Assembly: GCA_014729315.1 (NCBI GenBank)
Contig: WJKD01000538.1
Coordinates: forward strand, 1 to 39,385
Reading direction: 5' to 3'
From: Promethearchaeota archaeon
GTDB lineage: Archaea; Asgardarchaeota; Lokiarchaeia; Sigynarchaeales; SOKP01
Length of the DNA stretch: 39,385 nt
Of the stretch, positions 15,871-23,795 are shown piece by piece. Made by a program: the position numbers and the translations under genes. The first letter of the stretch is position 1, and the number at the start of each line of letters is the position of its first letter. The notes beneath the pieces are model-generated. The model had not been told where the DNA came from, did no database searches, and worked only from the letters and a program-made list of their open reading frames with translations.

Positions 15871-16944
15871 TTAAAGTAAACGAGAGAAGATCTTTAATGC
15901 ATTTTTATAAATTTCCATTAATTCTATGTTATTCGAAACAGTCTGTTCGATTATGTTATACCCATAAAGTTGGTTTAGCCCCTGTTCTCTTTCTTTCAGA
16001 TCTTCAGCTATAGCTTTAAATTTGTTCTCCCATTTAACCATTTGTTTAAGAGAATTAATTCCAGCTACAAAAAAAGATTCTTTTACCGATATCATTGCGT
16101 ATATTTTCTGTCTCATTAATTTTTTTGGAATAAAGCTTTTGTATTTTCTCTTGTCAACTTCAGCTATATGTCCTTTTCTTATTAACATATTTACTACTTG
16201 GGAAATCTTACCGACTGATAAATTGGTTAATTTTCTAATCTTTTTTTGAGTGAGTACTTTTCTGGTTAAAAAATAAACAAAAACGATAAGCATAAAGCTT
16301 TTCAAGGTTGAGTAGGCCGATTCATATCTAAAAAAATCAATAATTTCGTTTTCAAATTTCTTTATTTTGGGGTCAAAGTCATTTAAAATCGTTTCAAAAT
16401 CGTCTTGAGTTAATTTATCGGATGAAGATAATTTATAGTCATCGCTCACTATTTTTGTGGGATCTTTAATTTTTTTTATTAGTACTTGGTACAACTCAAA
16501 TATTTCTGTTAAATCACTTAATCTCTTCATTAGCATTGTATATCCAAAATGCTTTTCTGAAAACTTTTCTCTTAATTCCCGAATTTTTTGTCTTAAAAAA
16601 TTTATTTCTAATTTTACGCTACCTAAGGCGTCGTCAATAGATTCTTGAGAATCGTACGAAAGAAAATATTTATATTCTCGTTTGCCTGGGATTTTTTCTT
16701 TTTTTACATATTTCACATTAATCAAATTAGATAATCCTGTTGAGATGGTAGATTTTGAAAATTTTGTCAGTTTTTGTAATTGAGATTGAGTCAATGTCCC
16801 GTAGATTGTTAAATACCCTATTATTGAAGCTAAAGTATCAGATTGCCCCGAAAAATTCGCTCTTTCGATGAAATAATCGATTATAACGTTTTGATATTCT
16901 TTAAGCCGGTTATTTATTAATACTTCGTCTTTCTTCGCAGTCAT
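15871..16944 (-). CDS. Internally duplicated winged-helix (GbsR/MarR-like) regulator
   Basis: About 357 aa made of two similar halves. Each has a helical lead (RLKEYQNVIIDYFIER / KKFENEIIDFFRYE), then a winged helix: LTQSQLQKLTKFSKSTISTGLSNLI (about 50-76), and LTQKKIRKLTNLSVGKISQVVNMLI in the second half. After each wing comes a long helical segment that could dimerise. The halves match in order and spacing, so this looks like a fused tandem copy of a GbsR/MarR-type repressor, binding DNA as a pseudo-dimer. ATG 16944 (preceded by an in-frame TTG) lies about 23 bases from a TATA-like ATTTATAC. It is divergent from a small operon with two direct repeats between. Confidence 0.75.
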   Translation of the reverse strand: MTAKKDEVLINNRLKEYQNVIIDYFIERANFSGQSDTLASIIGYLTIYGTLTQSQLQKLTKFSKSTISTGLSNLINVKYVKKEKIPGKREYKYFLSYDSQESIDDALGSVKLEINFLRQKIRELREKFSEKHFGYTMLMKRLSDLTEIFELYQVLIKKIKDPTKIVSDDYKLSSSDKLTQDDFETILNDFDPKIKKFENEIIDFFRYESAYSTLKSFMLIVFVYFLTRKVLTQKKIRKLTNLSVGKISQVVNMLIRKGHIAEVDKRKYKSFIPKKLMRQKIYAMISVKESFFVAGINSLKQMVKWENKFKAIAEDLKEREQGLNQLYGYNIIEQTVSNNIELMEIYKNALKIFSRLL

Positions 16945-16960
16945 CAAGTATGATTAAGTA

Positions 16961-16974
16961 GTATAAATATTTAT
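16961..16974 (-). promoter_or_regulatory. TATA-box-like promoter of the duplicated regulator
   Basis: On the minus strand this reads ATAAATATTTATAC, centred about 23 bases before the regulator ATG at 16944, so its transcript would be nearly leaderless. A candidate operator repeat (16983-17001) lies just upstream, where a bound repressor could affect initiation. Confidence 0.4.
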
Positions 16975-16982
16975 TTTTTTAG

Positions 16983-17001
16983 TTCGAATTTTATGAAAGT
17001 T
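16983..17001 (+). repeat. Candidate operator, direct repeat copy 1
   Basis: TTCGAATTTTATGAAAGTT matches copy 2 (17044-17062) at 15 of 19 positions, exactly 61 bases apart, in the intergenic region between the regulator and the small operon it faces. It may be a binding site for the regulator. Confidence 0.45.
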
Positions 17002-17043
17002 TAAATATGATAAAGAAATATTTAATGTAATAGTTTTTTAAAA

Positions 17044-17062
17044 TTCGAATATCATGAAAACT
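17044..17062 (+). repeat. Candidate operator, direct repeat copy 2
   Basis: TTCGAATATCATGAAAACT, the second copy, 30 bases before the ATG of the 90-aa membrane protein. With the preceding base it includes the palindrome ATTCGAAT. The spacing of 61 bases is close to six helical turns, which would place both copies on the same DNA face. Confidence 0.45.
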
Positions 17063-17091
17063 GAATTATCTCTTAAAGTGGTGATTGACAA

Positions 17092-17364
17092 ATGCAATTA
17101 ATAGAGTGGGCTTTTACGATATTATCTTTTGTCTCATTTTACTTTTTTATAGGTAAAAGGGCGAGCAAAGCTAATTTTCGCTTGATCGGTTTTTTATTAT
17201 CAATTATCATATCGATATTACTCTCGATCTTTTCGTTTTCTATTGGTGTATTAAGTATAGGGATAATTCAATTATGCTATATATTTCTGAGTAGTTATGG
17301 GATGATTAATTGTATACTTGAGATCAGAAAAAATAAAAAATTCGTGAAGGATAAGGAGCTATAA
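17092..17364 (+). CDS. Small three-helix membrane protein
   Basis: 90 aa, about three membrane helices (approximately 5-21, 30-50 and 54-76) followed by a charged C-terminal tail. I do not recognise the family. It is the first gene of a compact plus-strand unit: its TAA stop is followed directly by the TTG start of the next gene, so the two are translationally coupled. It faces the duplicated regulator, and the candidate operator copies lie just upstream, so it may be controlled by that protein. Confidence 0.65.
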   Translation: MQLIEWAFTILSFVSFYFFIGKRASKANFRLIGFLLSIIISILLSIFSFSIGVLSIGIIQLCYIFLSSYGMINCILEIRKNKKFVKDKEL

Positions 17365-17691
17365 TTGAAAATGACTAAATTAACGAAATGCAAAATAACC
17401 ATTTTAAAGAAAACATTAAATAGGAATCTAATTGAAGAATACATATCCAATGAATATAAAGATCTTGGTCAATGCGAGCGATTTGAAGAGGGTCAAGAAT
17501 TTATTATTGATCCGACTACTCCAAAAGTACCGGAAGGATTTTGTGACTGGGCGTGGGCTGATATCCGTAAAGATCTTATCACTATTGCTTCGGGGGGAAA
17601 TATGTTCTGGCTAAAAAACCCGAATATGACCATTGTTGGATGTACTGATTGGTTTAGACCAGTGTATTTTAAAATTGAAAAAATTGAGTAA
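17365..17691 (+). CDS. TIGR04076-family protein
   Basis: A 108-aa soluble protein. The blocks KCKITILKK, GQEFIIDP, PEGFCDWAWADI and ASGGNMFW followed by CTDWFRPVYFKIEKIE match the small family I know as TIGR04076, seen in anaerobes, whose function is not established. Conserved cysteines (in FCDWAW and GCTDW) and tryptophans suggest a metal or cofactor site; that is inference. I chose TTG 17365 because AAGGAG at 17353-17358 is then six bases upstream, whereas ATG 17371 would be 12 away. It starts immediately after the stop of the membrane protein gene. Confidence 0.75.
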   Translation: MKMTKLTKCKITILKKTLNRNLIEEYISNEYKDLGQCERFEEGQEFIIDPTTPKVPEGFCDWAWADIRKDLITIASGGNMFWLKNPNMTIVGCTDWFRPVYFKIEKIE

Positions 17692-17732
17692 CCTCAGTAA
17701 AAAAGCATCTACAATTAAAAAAGAGGTTTAAT

Positions 17733-18398
17733 ATGAAAATCAAACAAATTATCGATGAGCTCCGAGAATCTTTTCTAGAATACACCAGAAAAGCATTTTC
17801 GTTGCTTCCCGAAATGGGAAATCCACGAATATTAGATGTGGGATGTGGGAGGGGTTTACCAACAATAGAATTGGCCAAACTAAGCGGTGGACAGGTTATC
17901 GGTATAGATATCGATTCAGAAGCCTTGGACGAATTTAGAAACGAAATTAAGAACAAACAATTATCAAACAGAATCAAGATTCTTAATAAGTCCCTTTTGA
18001 ATAAACAATTTCAAGAAGATTATTCGGAATGGGCTGATGTGGTATGGGGGGAGGGAGTTTTTCACATGATTGGATACGAAGAAGGATATAAATGTAGTTA
18101 TAAGCTTCTCAAAAGCGGTGGATATCTCGTCATCAACGACCTAGCCGTCGATATCATTGACTCTTTACCTATAATTGAGAAAATAGGATTTCGAGTTTCT
18201 GACTATTTTCAATTGCCTGAAGAAGTATGGTGGACGGAATTCTATAAACCACTCGAAAAGAGGATTGAGCAACTCACTATTGATGATTTAAATCAAGCTA
18301 GTATTGAAGAGATTAATCAATTCGAAACCGAAATAGAAATGGTTAAGGAAAATCCTAAAAATTTTGATTGTGCCTTTTATATTTTCCAAAAGACCTGA
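17733..18398 (+). CDS. Class I SAM-dependent methyltransferase
   Basis: A 221-aa protein. The glycine-rich SAM-binding motif I is ILDVGCGRGLPTIEL (about 33-47), followed by the acidic end of strand 2 (GIDIDSEAL), a WADVVWGEGVFHM stretch at motif IV, and KSGGYLVINDLA at the motif VI region. The type resembles UbiE/small-molecule methyltransferases; the substrate is unknown. An AAGAGG element about 10 bases upstream supports ATG 17733. It follows the TIGR04076 gene by 41 bases on the same strand and probably belongs to the same transcript, which would make it part of the regulator's possible target operon. Confidence 0.8.
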   Translation: MKIKQIIDELRESFLEYTRKAFSLLPEMGNPRILDVGCGRGLPTIELAKLSGGQVIGIDIDSEALDEFRNEIKNKQLSNRIKILNKSLLNKQFQEDYSEWADVVWGEGVFHMIGYEEGYKCSYKLLKSGGYLVINDLAVDIIDSLPIIEKIGFRVSDYFQLPEEVWWTEFYKPLEKRIEQLTIDDLNQASIEEINQFETEIEMVKENPKNFDCAFYIFQKT

Positions 18399-18427
18399 TC
18401 TATGATTTTTTTTCCAATTTCTTAAAT

Positions 18428-18631
18428 CTATACTGGGTTCTCATTGGGTAATTTTTCAGAAGCAGGTTCTCCGCCTATACCCCAATGTGTTTTAGGGATC
18501 TCGTGAACAATTACTTCTACAGCATGCTGAGGAATCCCCATATCAACAAACACTTGAGTTATTTTGGCTATTAACACTTTTACTCTTTCAGTTCCAAAAC
18601 CTTTCCAAACATTCACATGAACAATTGGCAA
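18428..18631 (-). CDS. 4-oxalocrotonate tautomerase-like protein
   Basis: A 67-aa protein beginning Met-Pro-Ile-Val, so removal of the initiator leaves the N-terminal catalytic proline of the tautomerase superfamily. The rest matches the beta-alpha-beta unit (PIVHVNVWKGF, ERVKVLIAKITQVFVDMG, VEVIVHEIPKTHWGIGG), which normally assembles as a hexamer. The substrate is not predictable. The start is TTG 18631, supported by GAGG (complement of 18639-18642) and by the family's need for proline at position 2. The gene is convergent with the methyltransferase gene, 29 bases away. Confidence 0.85.
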   Translation of the reverse strand: MPIVHVNVWKGFGTERVKVLIAKITQVFVDMGIPQHAVEVIVHEIPKTHWGIGGEPASEKLPNENPV

Positions 18632-18768
18632 ATTTTAACCTCTTAAATACAATGATAATAATAATATCCGATCGCGATTTAAATACTTAAGTCAACTTAA
18701 ATAATCTTTAATAAAAATTATAAAGCAGAAAAATAAAAATTTAGGTTTGGATTTTAATAAAATCGACT

Positions 18769-20133
18769 TTAGTCCTTTTTTGGAGAATAAGTATATTGTT
18801 TGAGCAAGATATCCCGCACGGTTTCATTGAGCTTTTTTCTATCTTTAAAGGTTTGCATCATGCCATACATCGCAGCTTGTCCTTCCACCTTTTCGCTCTT
18901 ATCTATGACCTTTATCTGCTTTATCGCCCAATTTAAATCTTTTAAAAAGTCGTCCACAACGCTCATATGAACCCGACTGGTCATATGATGAGCTGCTGCG
19001 GGATTCTGCATCCTATTGATCATCCACCCTCCCTTGTTCTCCACTAAGTCAATCAGCTTGAAGAAATCTAAGTTAATGTCCTCGTCAAAAGTATATGCGT
19101 AAATCGCCATTTCTGGCTCACCAATTACGTGCAAACCACCTATAGAGTTTATACCTTGAATAAATTTTTGGGCAATTTCCATTACATCCTTGCAAGCCTG
19201 TTTATAGCCATCTTGTCCTAAAACCTTCATCGCTGCCCAAGCCGCAGCAATAGCGCCTCCTGGTCGAGATCCCGCAGCACTAGGAGAAGCATAGACTCCT
19301 CCCACCCAATCCGTATGTACATAAAATTGGTATTTACGGAAATTGTCGCTTTTATACATTACTGTCGACGCGGGCTTTGGTGCATATCCATATTTATGCA
19401 GATCTAAAGAAATTGAGGAAACTCCGGGCACTCTAAAATCCCATTTATTAGAAATAGGATATCCGAGTTTTTCGATCCAAGGTAGGAAATAACCTCCTAA
19501 ACAAGCGTCTACATGGCATCCGAAATCGTTTTCTGCTGCTAAAGACGCTAATTTTTCAATCGGGTCTATAACGCCGTAAGGATAACAGGGAGCAGAACCC
19601 ACTAAAAGAATTGTCTTTTCGTTAATTTTTTCTTTTATTTTGTCTAAGTCAACTCGATAATCTTTTCCTATGGGGGTTTGTACAATCTTTACATCGAAAT
19701 AATGAGCTGCCTTATGAAACGCCGGATGCGCAGTGTCTGGAACTATCATCTCGGGGGCATTAATCCCCTTCGTGTCTTTTGCCCAGTCCCTGTGGGTTTT
19801 TACCGCCATTAGTATACTTTCCGTTCCCCCTGAAGTTAAAGTCCCCGTAGTTTTTCGATCACCATTTAACATCCATGCCGTCATCGCAACGACTTCTGAT
19901 TCCATTTCCACTAATGAAGGATAGGCCATTGGATTTAGAGCGTTTGCGGTCATAAAGGATGAGTATACCTTTTTAACAAACTCGGAATGTTCCTTACTCT
20001 CCAAATAGCATAAACCAAAAGCTTTACCGCTGTAAGGATCGATGTCGTCTTTTGCAATCTCGGTATTAATTATACTAAGTAATCTCTCGTGTGGAATTCC
20101 GTTTTCTGGAATTTCAAGAATATTTCTCGTCAA
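18769..20133 (-). CDS. Sphingosine-1-phosphate-lyase-like PLP enzyme
   Basis: A 454-aa group II PLP decarboxylase-fold enzyme. Seen: TSGGTES (100-106), HVDACLGGY (207-215, with the PLP-pairing D209), the PLP lysine K247 in SLDLHKYGYAPK, and GVYASPSAAGSRPGG (about 279-293). The HKYGYAPK and YASPxxAGSRPGG blocks are characteristic of sphingosine-1-phosphate lyase rather than MfnA or glutamate decarboxylase. S1P lyase cleaves phosphorylated long-chain bases to an aldehyde and phosphoethanolamine; whether this enzyme does so is unknown. No N-terminal membrane helix is visible. TTG start at 20133, with a GGTGA element just upstream. A radical SAM gene precedes it by 123 bases on the same strand. 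Confidence 0.85.
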   Translation of the reverse strand: MTRNILEIPENGIPHERLLSIINTEIAKDDIDPYSGKAFGLCYLESKEHSEFVKKVYSSFMTANALNPMAYPSLVEMESEVVAMTAWMLNGDRKTTGTLTSGGTESILMAVKTHRDWAKDTKGINAPEMIVPDTAHPAFHKAAHYFDVKIVQTPIGKDYRVDLDKIKEKINEKTILLVGSAPCYPYGVIDPIEKLASLAAENDFGCHVDACLGGYFLPWIEKLGYPISNKWDFRVPGVSSISLDLHKYGYAPKPASTVMYKSDNFRKYQFYVHTDWVGGVYASPSAAGSRPGGAIAAAWAAMKVLGQDGYKQACKDVMEIAQKFIQGINSIGGLHVIGEPEMAIYAYTFDEDINLDFFKLIDLVENKGGWMINRMQNPAAAHHMTSRVHMSVVDDFLKDLNWAIKQIKVIDKSEKVEGQAAMYGMMQTFKDRKKLNETVRDILLKQYTYSPKKD

Positions 20134-20256
20134 GTTTTCACCATTTAATTAAATAAATTAAAATCTTTTTATAATCATATTTACGTTTTTGAGTTTATAA
20201 GAATTTAAGGAAGTACAATTAACGCGAATTAGTAGGTTTTTTGGAAGTTCCTTTCT

Positions 20257-21528
20257 CTAAAGATCCTGTTGATAGTTTACTCCTGGAACTACACCAGCAA
20301 TTTTGAAGAGATCGTCGTTATTTATTAATTTTTTAATCGTTTTTAAAGAATAATGATTGTAAAAAATAGGTTCAAGAAATTTTTCACCTTCCACCAGCTT
20401 TCGCGAAAGTTTATCGTGGTACGAGGAATTATTTTTAATTAAAGCCGTTAATTCGGTGTTTTCAAATAAGCGATAGTAAAAATTCACCCCAACGGTTGAG
20501 GGTTTTTTTTTACTAAAAAAGGAAAATACTTTTTTAATCGATTCTATTGGCTCGTCCGGGTAGCCTGTTAGAAGATCTATTGCAAGCTTAATGTCGTATT
20601 TTTTACAATAAGATATAAATTTACTCATATCGTCGTAAGTGTAATTATTGGATTGCTGAATTCTCTCATCGCTGTCTACTGAGAGCGTAATAAGGTAAGC
20701 TTTTGATTCGCTTAATAATTTGATTAAGTTTTTTGTATAAGGTTGAGGTCTCATATAGAGTGCCCATTTCATATCTAAATTTTCCTCTATTAAAGCCTGA
20801 CAAAATTCTAAAGAAAATTGTAGATCTTCGTTAAATTCACAATCGCATAAATGAAAGTGATGGTATCCTTTTCTTACAAGATATTTTAACTCTCCGATTA
20901 TATTCGGAATTTTTCTAAACCATGTTTTTTTCTTCGCCTCTACGCAATAAGGACAGTTACCTGAACACCCTCTATGAGTTTCAAACCCCACAATCCCATT
21001 CTCGTCAAGATAAGATCTATAATCAACTAATATGCCCCTTTCGTGTAGTAAAGTCGTGTCTATTCCTTCACGATTTCCATCAACTATTTTTTCTTTCACT
21101 TTCTTTTCTTTCCATAGATCCAGAAAACGCGGAAGCATAATTTCTGCTGAACCGACTATTCCGTAATCTGCCTCGAAATAATCTAAAATTTGTTTAGGCA
21201 TAGCTGAAAATCCAGCTCCTCCCAATATCACAGGAATATCTCTTGATTTAACTAACCTTATTAATTCCTTTATTTTAGGTAAATAGAACTCGTTGTGAAA
21301 AAATACGGTCGAATCAATATTTCTTATCGTAAAACCCACAAGATCGTAATTATTATTATCAAGATGTTCGTTTAAATCACCCAAGGGATCAGAACTAAAA
21401 CACAAATCTATAATTTTAAAACAATATCCATTATTCTCCAAGGCGGTAGCTAAATATTCTAAGCCAATTGGAATTACAGGTGGAGTATGCATCGAGTTAG
21501 GATTTATAAACAAAAGATTAGGATACAT
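20257..21528 (-). CDS. Radical SAM protein with B12-binding-like N-terminal domain
   Basis: A 423-aa protein. The N-terminal Rossmann-like domain (residues about 1-150: LLFINPNSMHTPPVIPIGL, VGFTIRN, PVILGGAGFSA, GIVGSAE) has the cobalamin-binding domain layout, but the DxHxxG histidine motif is absent. The radical SAM cluster motif is CSGNCPYC (C188, C192, C195). Members carry out radical methylations, ring contractions and other reactions; the substrate here is unknown. ATG start. It lies 123 bases upstream of the S1P-lyase-like gene on the same strand and may be co-transcribed. Confidence 0.82.
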   Translation of the reverse strand: MYPNLLFINPNSMHTPPVIPIGLEYLATALENNGYCFKIIDLCFSSDPLGDLNEHLDNNNYDLVGFTIRNIDSTVFFHNEFYLPKIKELIRLVKSRDIPVILGGAGFSAMPKQILDYFEADYGIVGSAEIMLPRFLDLWKEKKVKEKIVDGNREGIDTTLLHERGILVDYRSYLDENGIVGFETHRGCSGNCPYCVEAKKKTWFRKIPNIIGELKYLVRKGYHHFHLCDCEFNEDLQFSLEFCQALIEENLDMKWALYMRPQPYTKNLIKLLSESKAYLITLSVDSDERIQQSNNYTYDDMSKFISYCKKYDIKLAIDLLTGYPDEPIESIKKVFSFFSKKKPSTVGVNFYYRLFENTELTALIKNNSSYHDKLSRKLVEGEKFLEPIFYNHYSLKTIKKLINNDDLFKIAGVVPGVNYQQDL

Positions 21529-21598
21529 ATTATCAATCGGAACAAATTTTATTATTTCTAAAGATTTTAATTTTTTTTCTGATTAGATAGTAATCATT

Positions 21599-22153
21599 AT
21601 GAGAAAAATTTTAGGGATTATGGGTAGCCCTCGTAAAAACGGAAATACTCACACTCTTATTTCAAAAGTTTTTGAGGGAGCGATTCAACAGGGCGCCGAA
21701 ACCGAGATGGTGCTATTAAGTTATATGAATATAAACGAGTGCGATGGCTGTCATGTTTGCTGGAAGGGGGAGAAATGTAATAAAAACGACGACATGAATT
21801 TGATATATCCTAAAATCATTGACAGCGATATTGTCATTTTTGGGACCCCTGTTTACTGGTATGCTCCAACTGGTTTGATGAAATTATTAATTGATCGGCT
21901 TGTCTTTTTTAACTCTTCCAAGAACAGAGCAAAAATTAAAGGAAAGAAAGGAGTTCTGGTTGTTCCATTTGAAGAAGAGGGTATAGACACAGCCGAGCTT
22001 ACCGTAAAAATGTTTGAAAAAAGCCTAAATTATTTGGAAATGCCCTTAATTGAGGTTTTATTAGTGCCAGGGGTTACAAAACGTGGAGAAGTATCAGAAA
22101 GGAAAGATATTATGGAAAAATGTTATAATCTTGGAAAAGCATTAGTTAATTAA
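21599..22153 (+). CDS. Iron-sulfur flavoprotein (NADPH-dependent FMN reductase family)
   Basis: A 184-aa flavodoxin-fold protein. Seen: GSPRKNGNTH (about 9-18) for the FMN phosphate, a CX2CX2CX5C cluster motif (C48, C51, C54, C60), and FGTPVYWYAPTGLMKLLIDR (81-100) with the TPVYW loop. The cysteine pattern is that of archaeal/clostridial iron-sulfur flavoproteins, which move electrons between ferredoxin and other acceptors. ATG start. It is divergent from the radical SAM gene and convergent with the DNA methyltransferase, with only 7 bases between stops. A disrupted relative lies at 29856-30647. Confidence 0.85.
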   Translation: MRKILGIMGSPRKNGNTHTLISKVFEGAIQQGAETEMVLLSYMNINECDGCHVCWKGEKCNKNDDMNLIYPKIIDSDIVIFGTPVYWYAPTGLMKLLIDRLVFFNSSKNRAKIKGKKGVLVVPFEEEGIDTAELTVKMFEKSLNYLEMPLIEVLLVPGVTKRGEVSERKDIMEKCYNLGKALVN

Positions 22154-22160
22154 AAAGATT

Positions 22161-23696
22161 TTAATCTTTAGAAGCGTAAATAGAAAATTTTTCGTCTAAT
22201 TTCTTTTTAACCTTGTCAGATAAGTTGTAAGTAGTCGCATAAAATTGAAATATTGCAGAATCTATCGCTCGTTGGTCTTTTTTGAAATCGTAATTGAAAT
22301 TGACTTTTTTACGCTCTATAATGGTTTTAACCAGCTCTTCTACTTGTTTTTTGGTATTCTCGTCGGGTAAAATAAATGGAAGGGCACGAATTCCCGTCAA
22401 TTGGATGCTACTTGTATTGTTAATAATACCCTTTGCTAAATAGTTGTAAAGGGAACTATTTAACACTCCCAGTACATAAGGAATTGAAAGGTTCTTATTT
22501 TTAATGAAAAATCCAATAGCTTTATTTGAATCCCAATAACATCCAGGAGGCATGTATCTCGCTGCTAATCTCGAACTTACGCCGCTTATCACAATACCCT
22601 CTTTTTCGAAAGGAACTTTTTGGGGAATATCGTAGATTTCAATTGAATTGTTAGTCCATTCTAATGCTTCCATTATCGGTCGAAAATATTGATCCGCTCC
22701 TCCTCGCTTTAAATAGGGTTTCCAATTCTCTGATTTTAAATCCTCTGTAGAAATTATGTTATATTTTCTTTCTGGATTCGTTATTTTTTTATTTCTTTTT
22801 TCAAATATCTCTGCTAATTCCGACCCCTCAATAGCGGCAATAAATTTTCGATTATTATGGGTGTGCATCCCGATATAGCCTTTAATAAACTGATTTAATC
22901 TTGGTGCTTTTTTAAATAAATTAATGATTTCTCTTTCTACATCGATATGAAAAACATTAAAAGGTAAAAGATTAAATTGCTTTTGATATACTTCTAAACA
23001 TCTTCGTGGTTTTGAATATTCTCGTTCAGAGTTTACTCGTGGAATTAGCTTCATTAAGTTATTTTTTCTTAATTCCTGAAATTTTTCTCCTTCGCATTTT
23101 GTTAGAATAACGATCGCTGAATGGATGTTTACATTTTGATCGTTAAATAAATTATCGGGCGCTAAAAGTATTTCGTCAATAAGACACTTATTTAACATAA
23201 AAGATCGTAATTTTCGATGAGTGCGAAGCGTTAAAAACGAATCAGAAGTGATAAATCCTAATTTTCCCCCGTTTTTCAACCTCCATATACTATTCACTAT
23301 AAACATCGAGTAAGTTTCGTGAGCGTTTATTTTTCCGTATATTGATTTTAATTCCTTTCTATTTTGCTTTACATATTCGCTGGATTTATTTAAATATGGG
23401 GGATTACCTAAAATAATGTCAAATTGATTGTAAGAATCTGGATATATCGATAAGAGAGTATCAAGGCATTCAAAACGAATTCCTAACGATTTGTAAATCC
23501 CGGTATAATTTTCGTTAATATCGTAAGCATATATCTGCCTTCTTTTTACTCCATGTTTTAACAATTTTTTAACAAAGATTCCTGGTCCCGCACAAGGCTC
23601 TAATATTTTGTGATTTGGCCTCAAAGGTCCTAACTTAGAGATTATATATTCTACTGTTTTTTCTGGAGTCGTTACTAATCCATATTCTTTACTCAT
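22161..23696 (-). CDS. N6-adenine DNA methyltransferase (TaqI/Eco57I-like), orphan
   Basis: A 511-aa gamma-class amino-methyltransferase. Motif I is ILEPCAGPGIFVKKLL (about 31-46), the acidic strand-2 end is AYDINENY, and the catalytic motif IV is GNPPY (about 97-101). The C-terminal half (from about residue 250) resembles the TaqI-type target recognition domain, with a late NSSLYNYLAKGI stretch. No N-terminal nuclease motif precedes the methyltransferase domain, and no restriction gene is adjacent, so it is either an orphan methylase (regulation or protection) or the remnant of a restriction system. ATG start. M28 peptidase paralog B lies upstream on the same strand, 99 bases away. Confidence 0.88.
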   Translation of the reverse strand: MSKEYGLVTTPEKTVEYIISKLGPLRPNHKILEPCAGPGIFVKKLLKHGVKRRQIYAYDINENYTGIYKSLGIRFECLDTLLSIYPDSYNQFDIILGNPPYLNKSSEYVKQNRKELKSIYGKINAHETYSMFIVNSIWRLKNGGKLGFITSDSFLTLRTHRKLRSFMLNKCLIDEILLAPDNLFNDQNVNIHSAIVILTKCEGEKFQELRKNNLMKLIPRVNSEREYSKPRRCLEVYQKQFNLLPFNVFHIDVEREIINLFKKAPRLNQFIKGYIGMHTHNNRKFIAAIEGSELAEIFEKRNKKITNPERKYNIISTEDLKSENWKPYLKRGGADQYFRPIMEALEWTNNSIEIYDIPQKVPFEKEGIVISGVSSRLAARYMPPGCYWDSNKAIGFFIKNKNLSIPYVLGVLNSSLYNYLAKGIINNTSSIQLTGIRALPFILPDENTKKQVEELVKTIIERKKVNFNYDFKKDQRAIDSAIFQFYATTYNLSDKVKKKLDEKFSIYASKD

Positions 23697-23795
23697 TATT
23701 TCAATAGGTTATTTGCACTATAGTAATGTTATTGCTTATTGGAAATATTCATAAATAGAGATTAGAATTAACTTCTTATTATTTTTCTTATTAGG

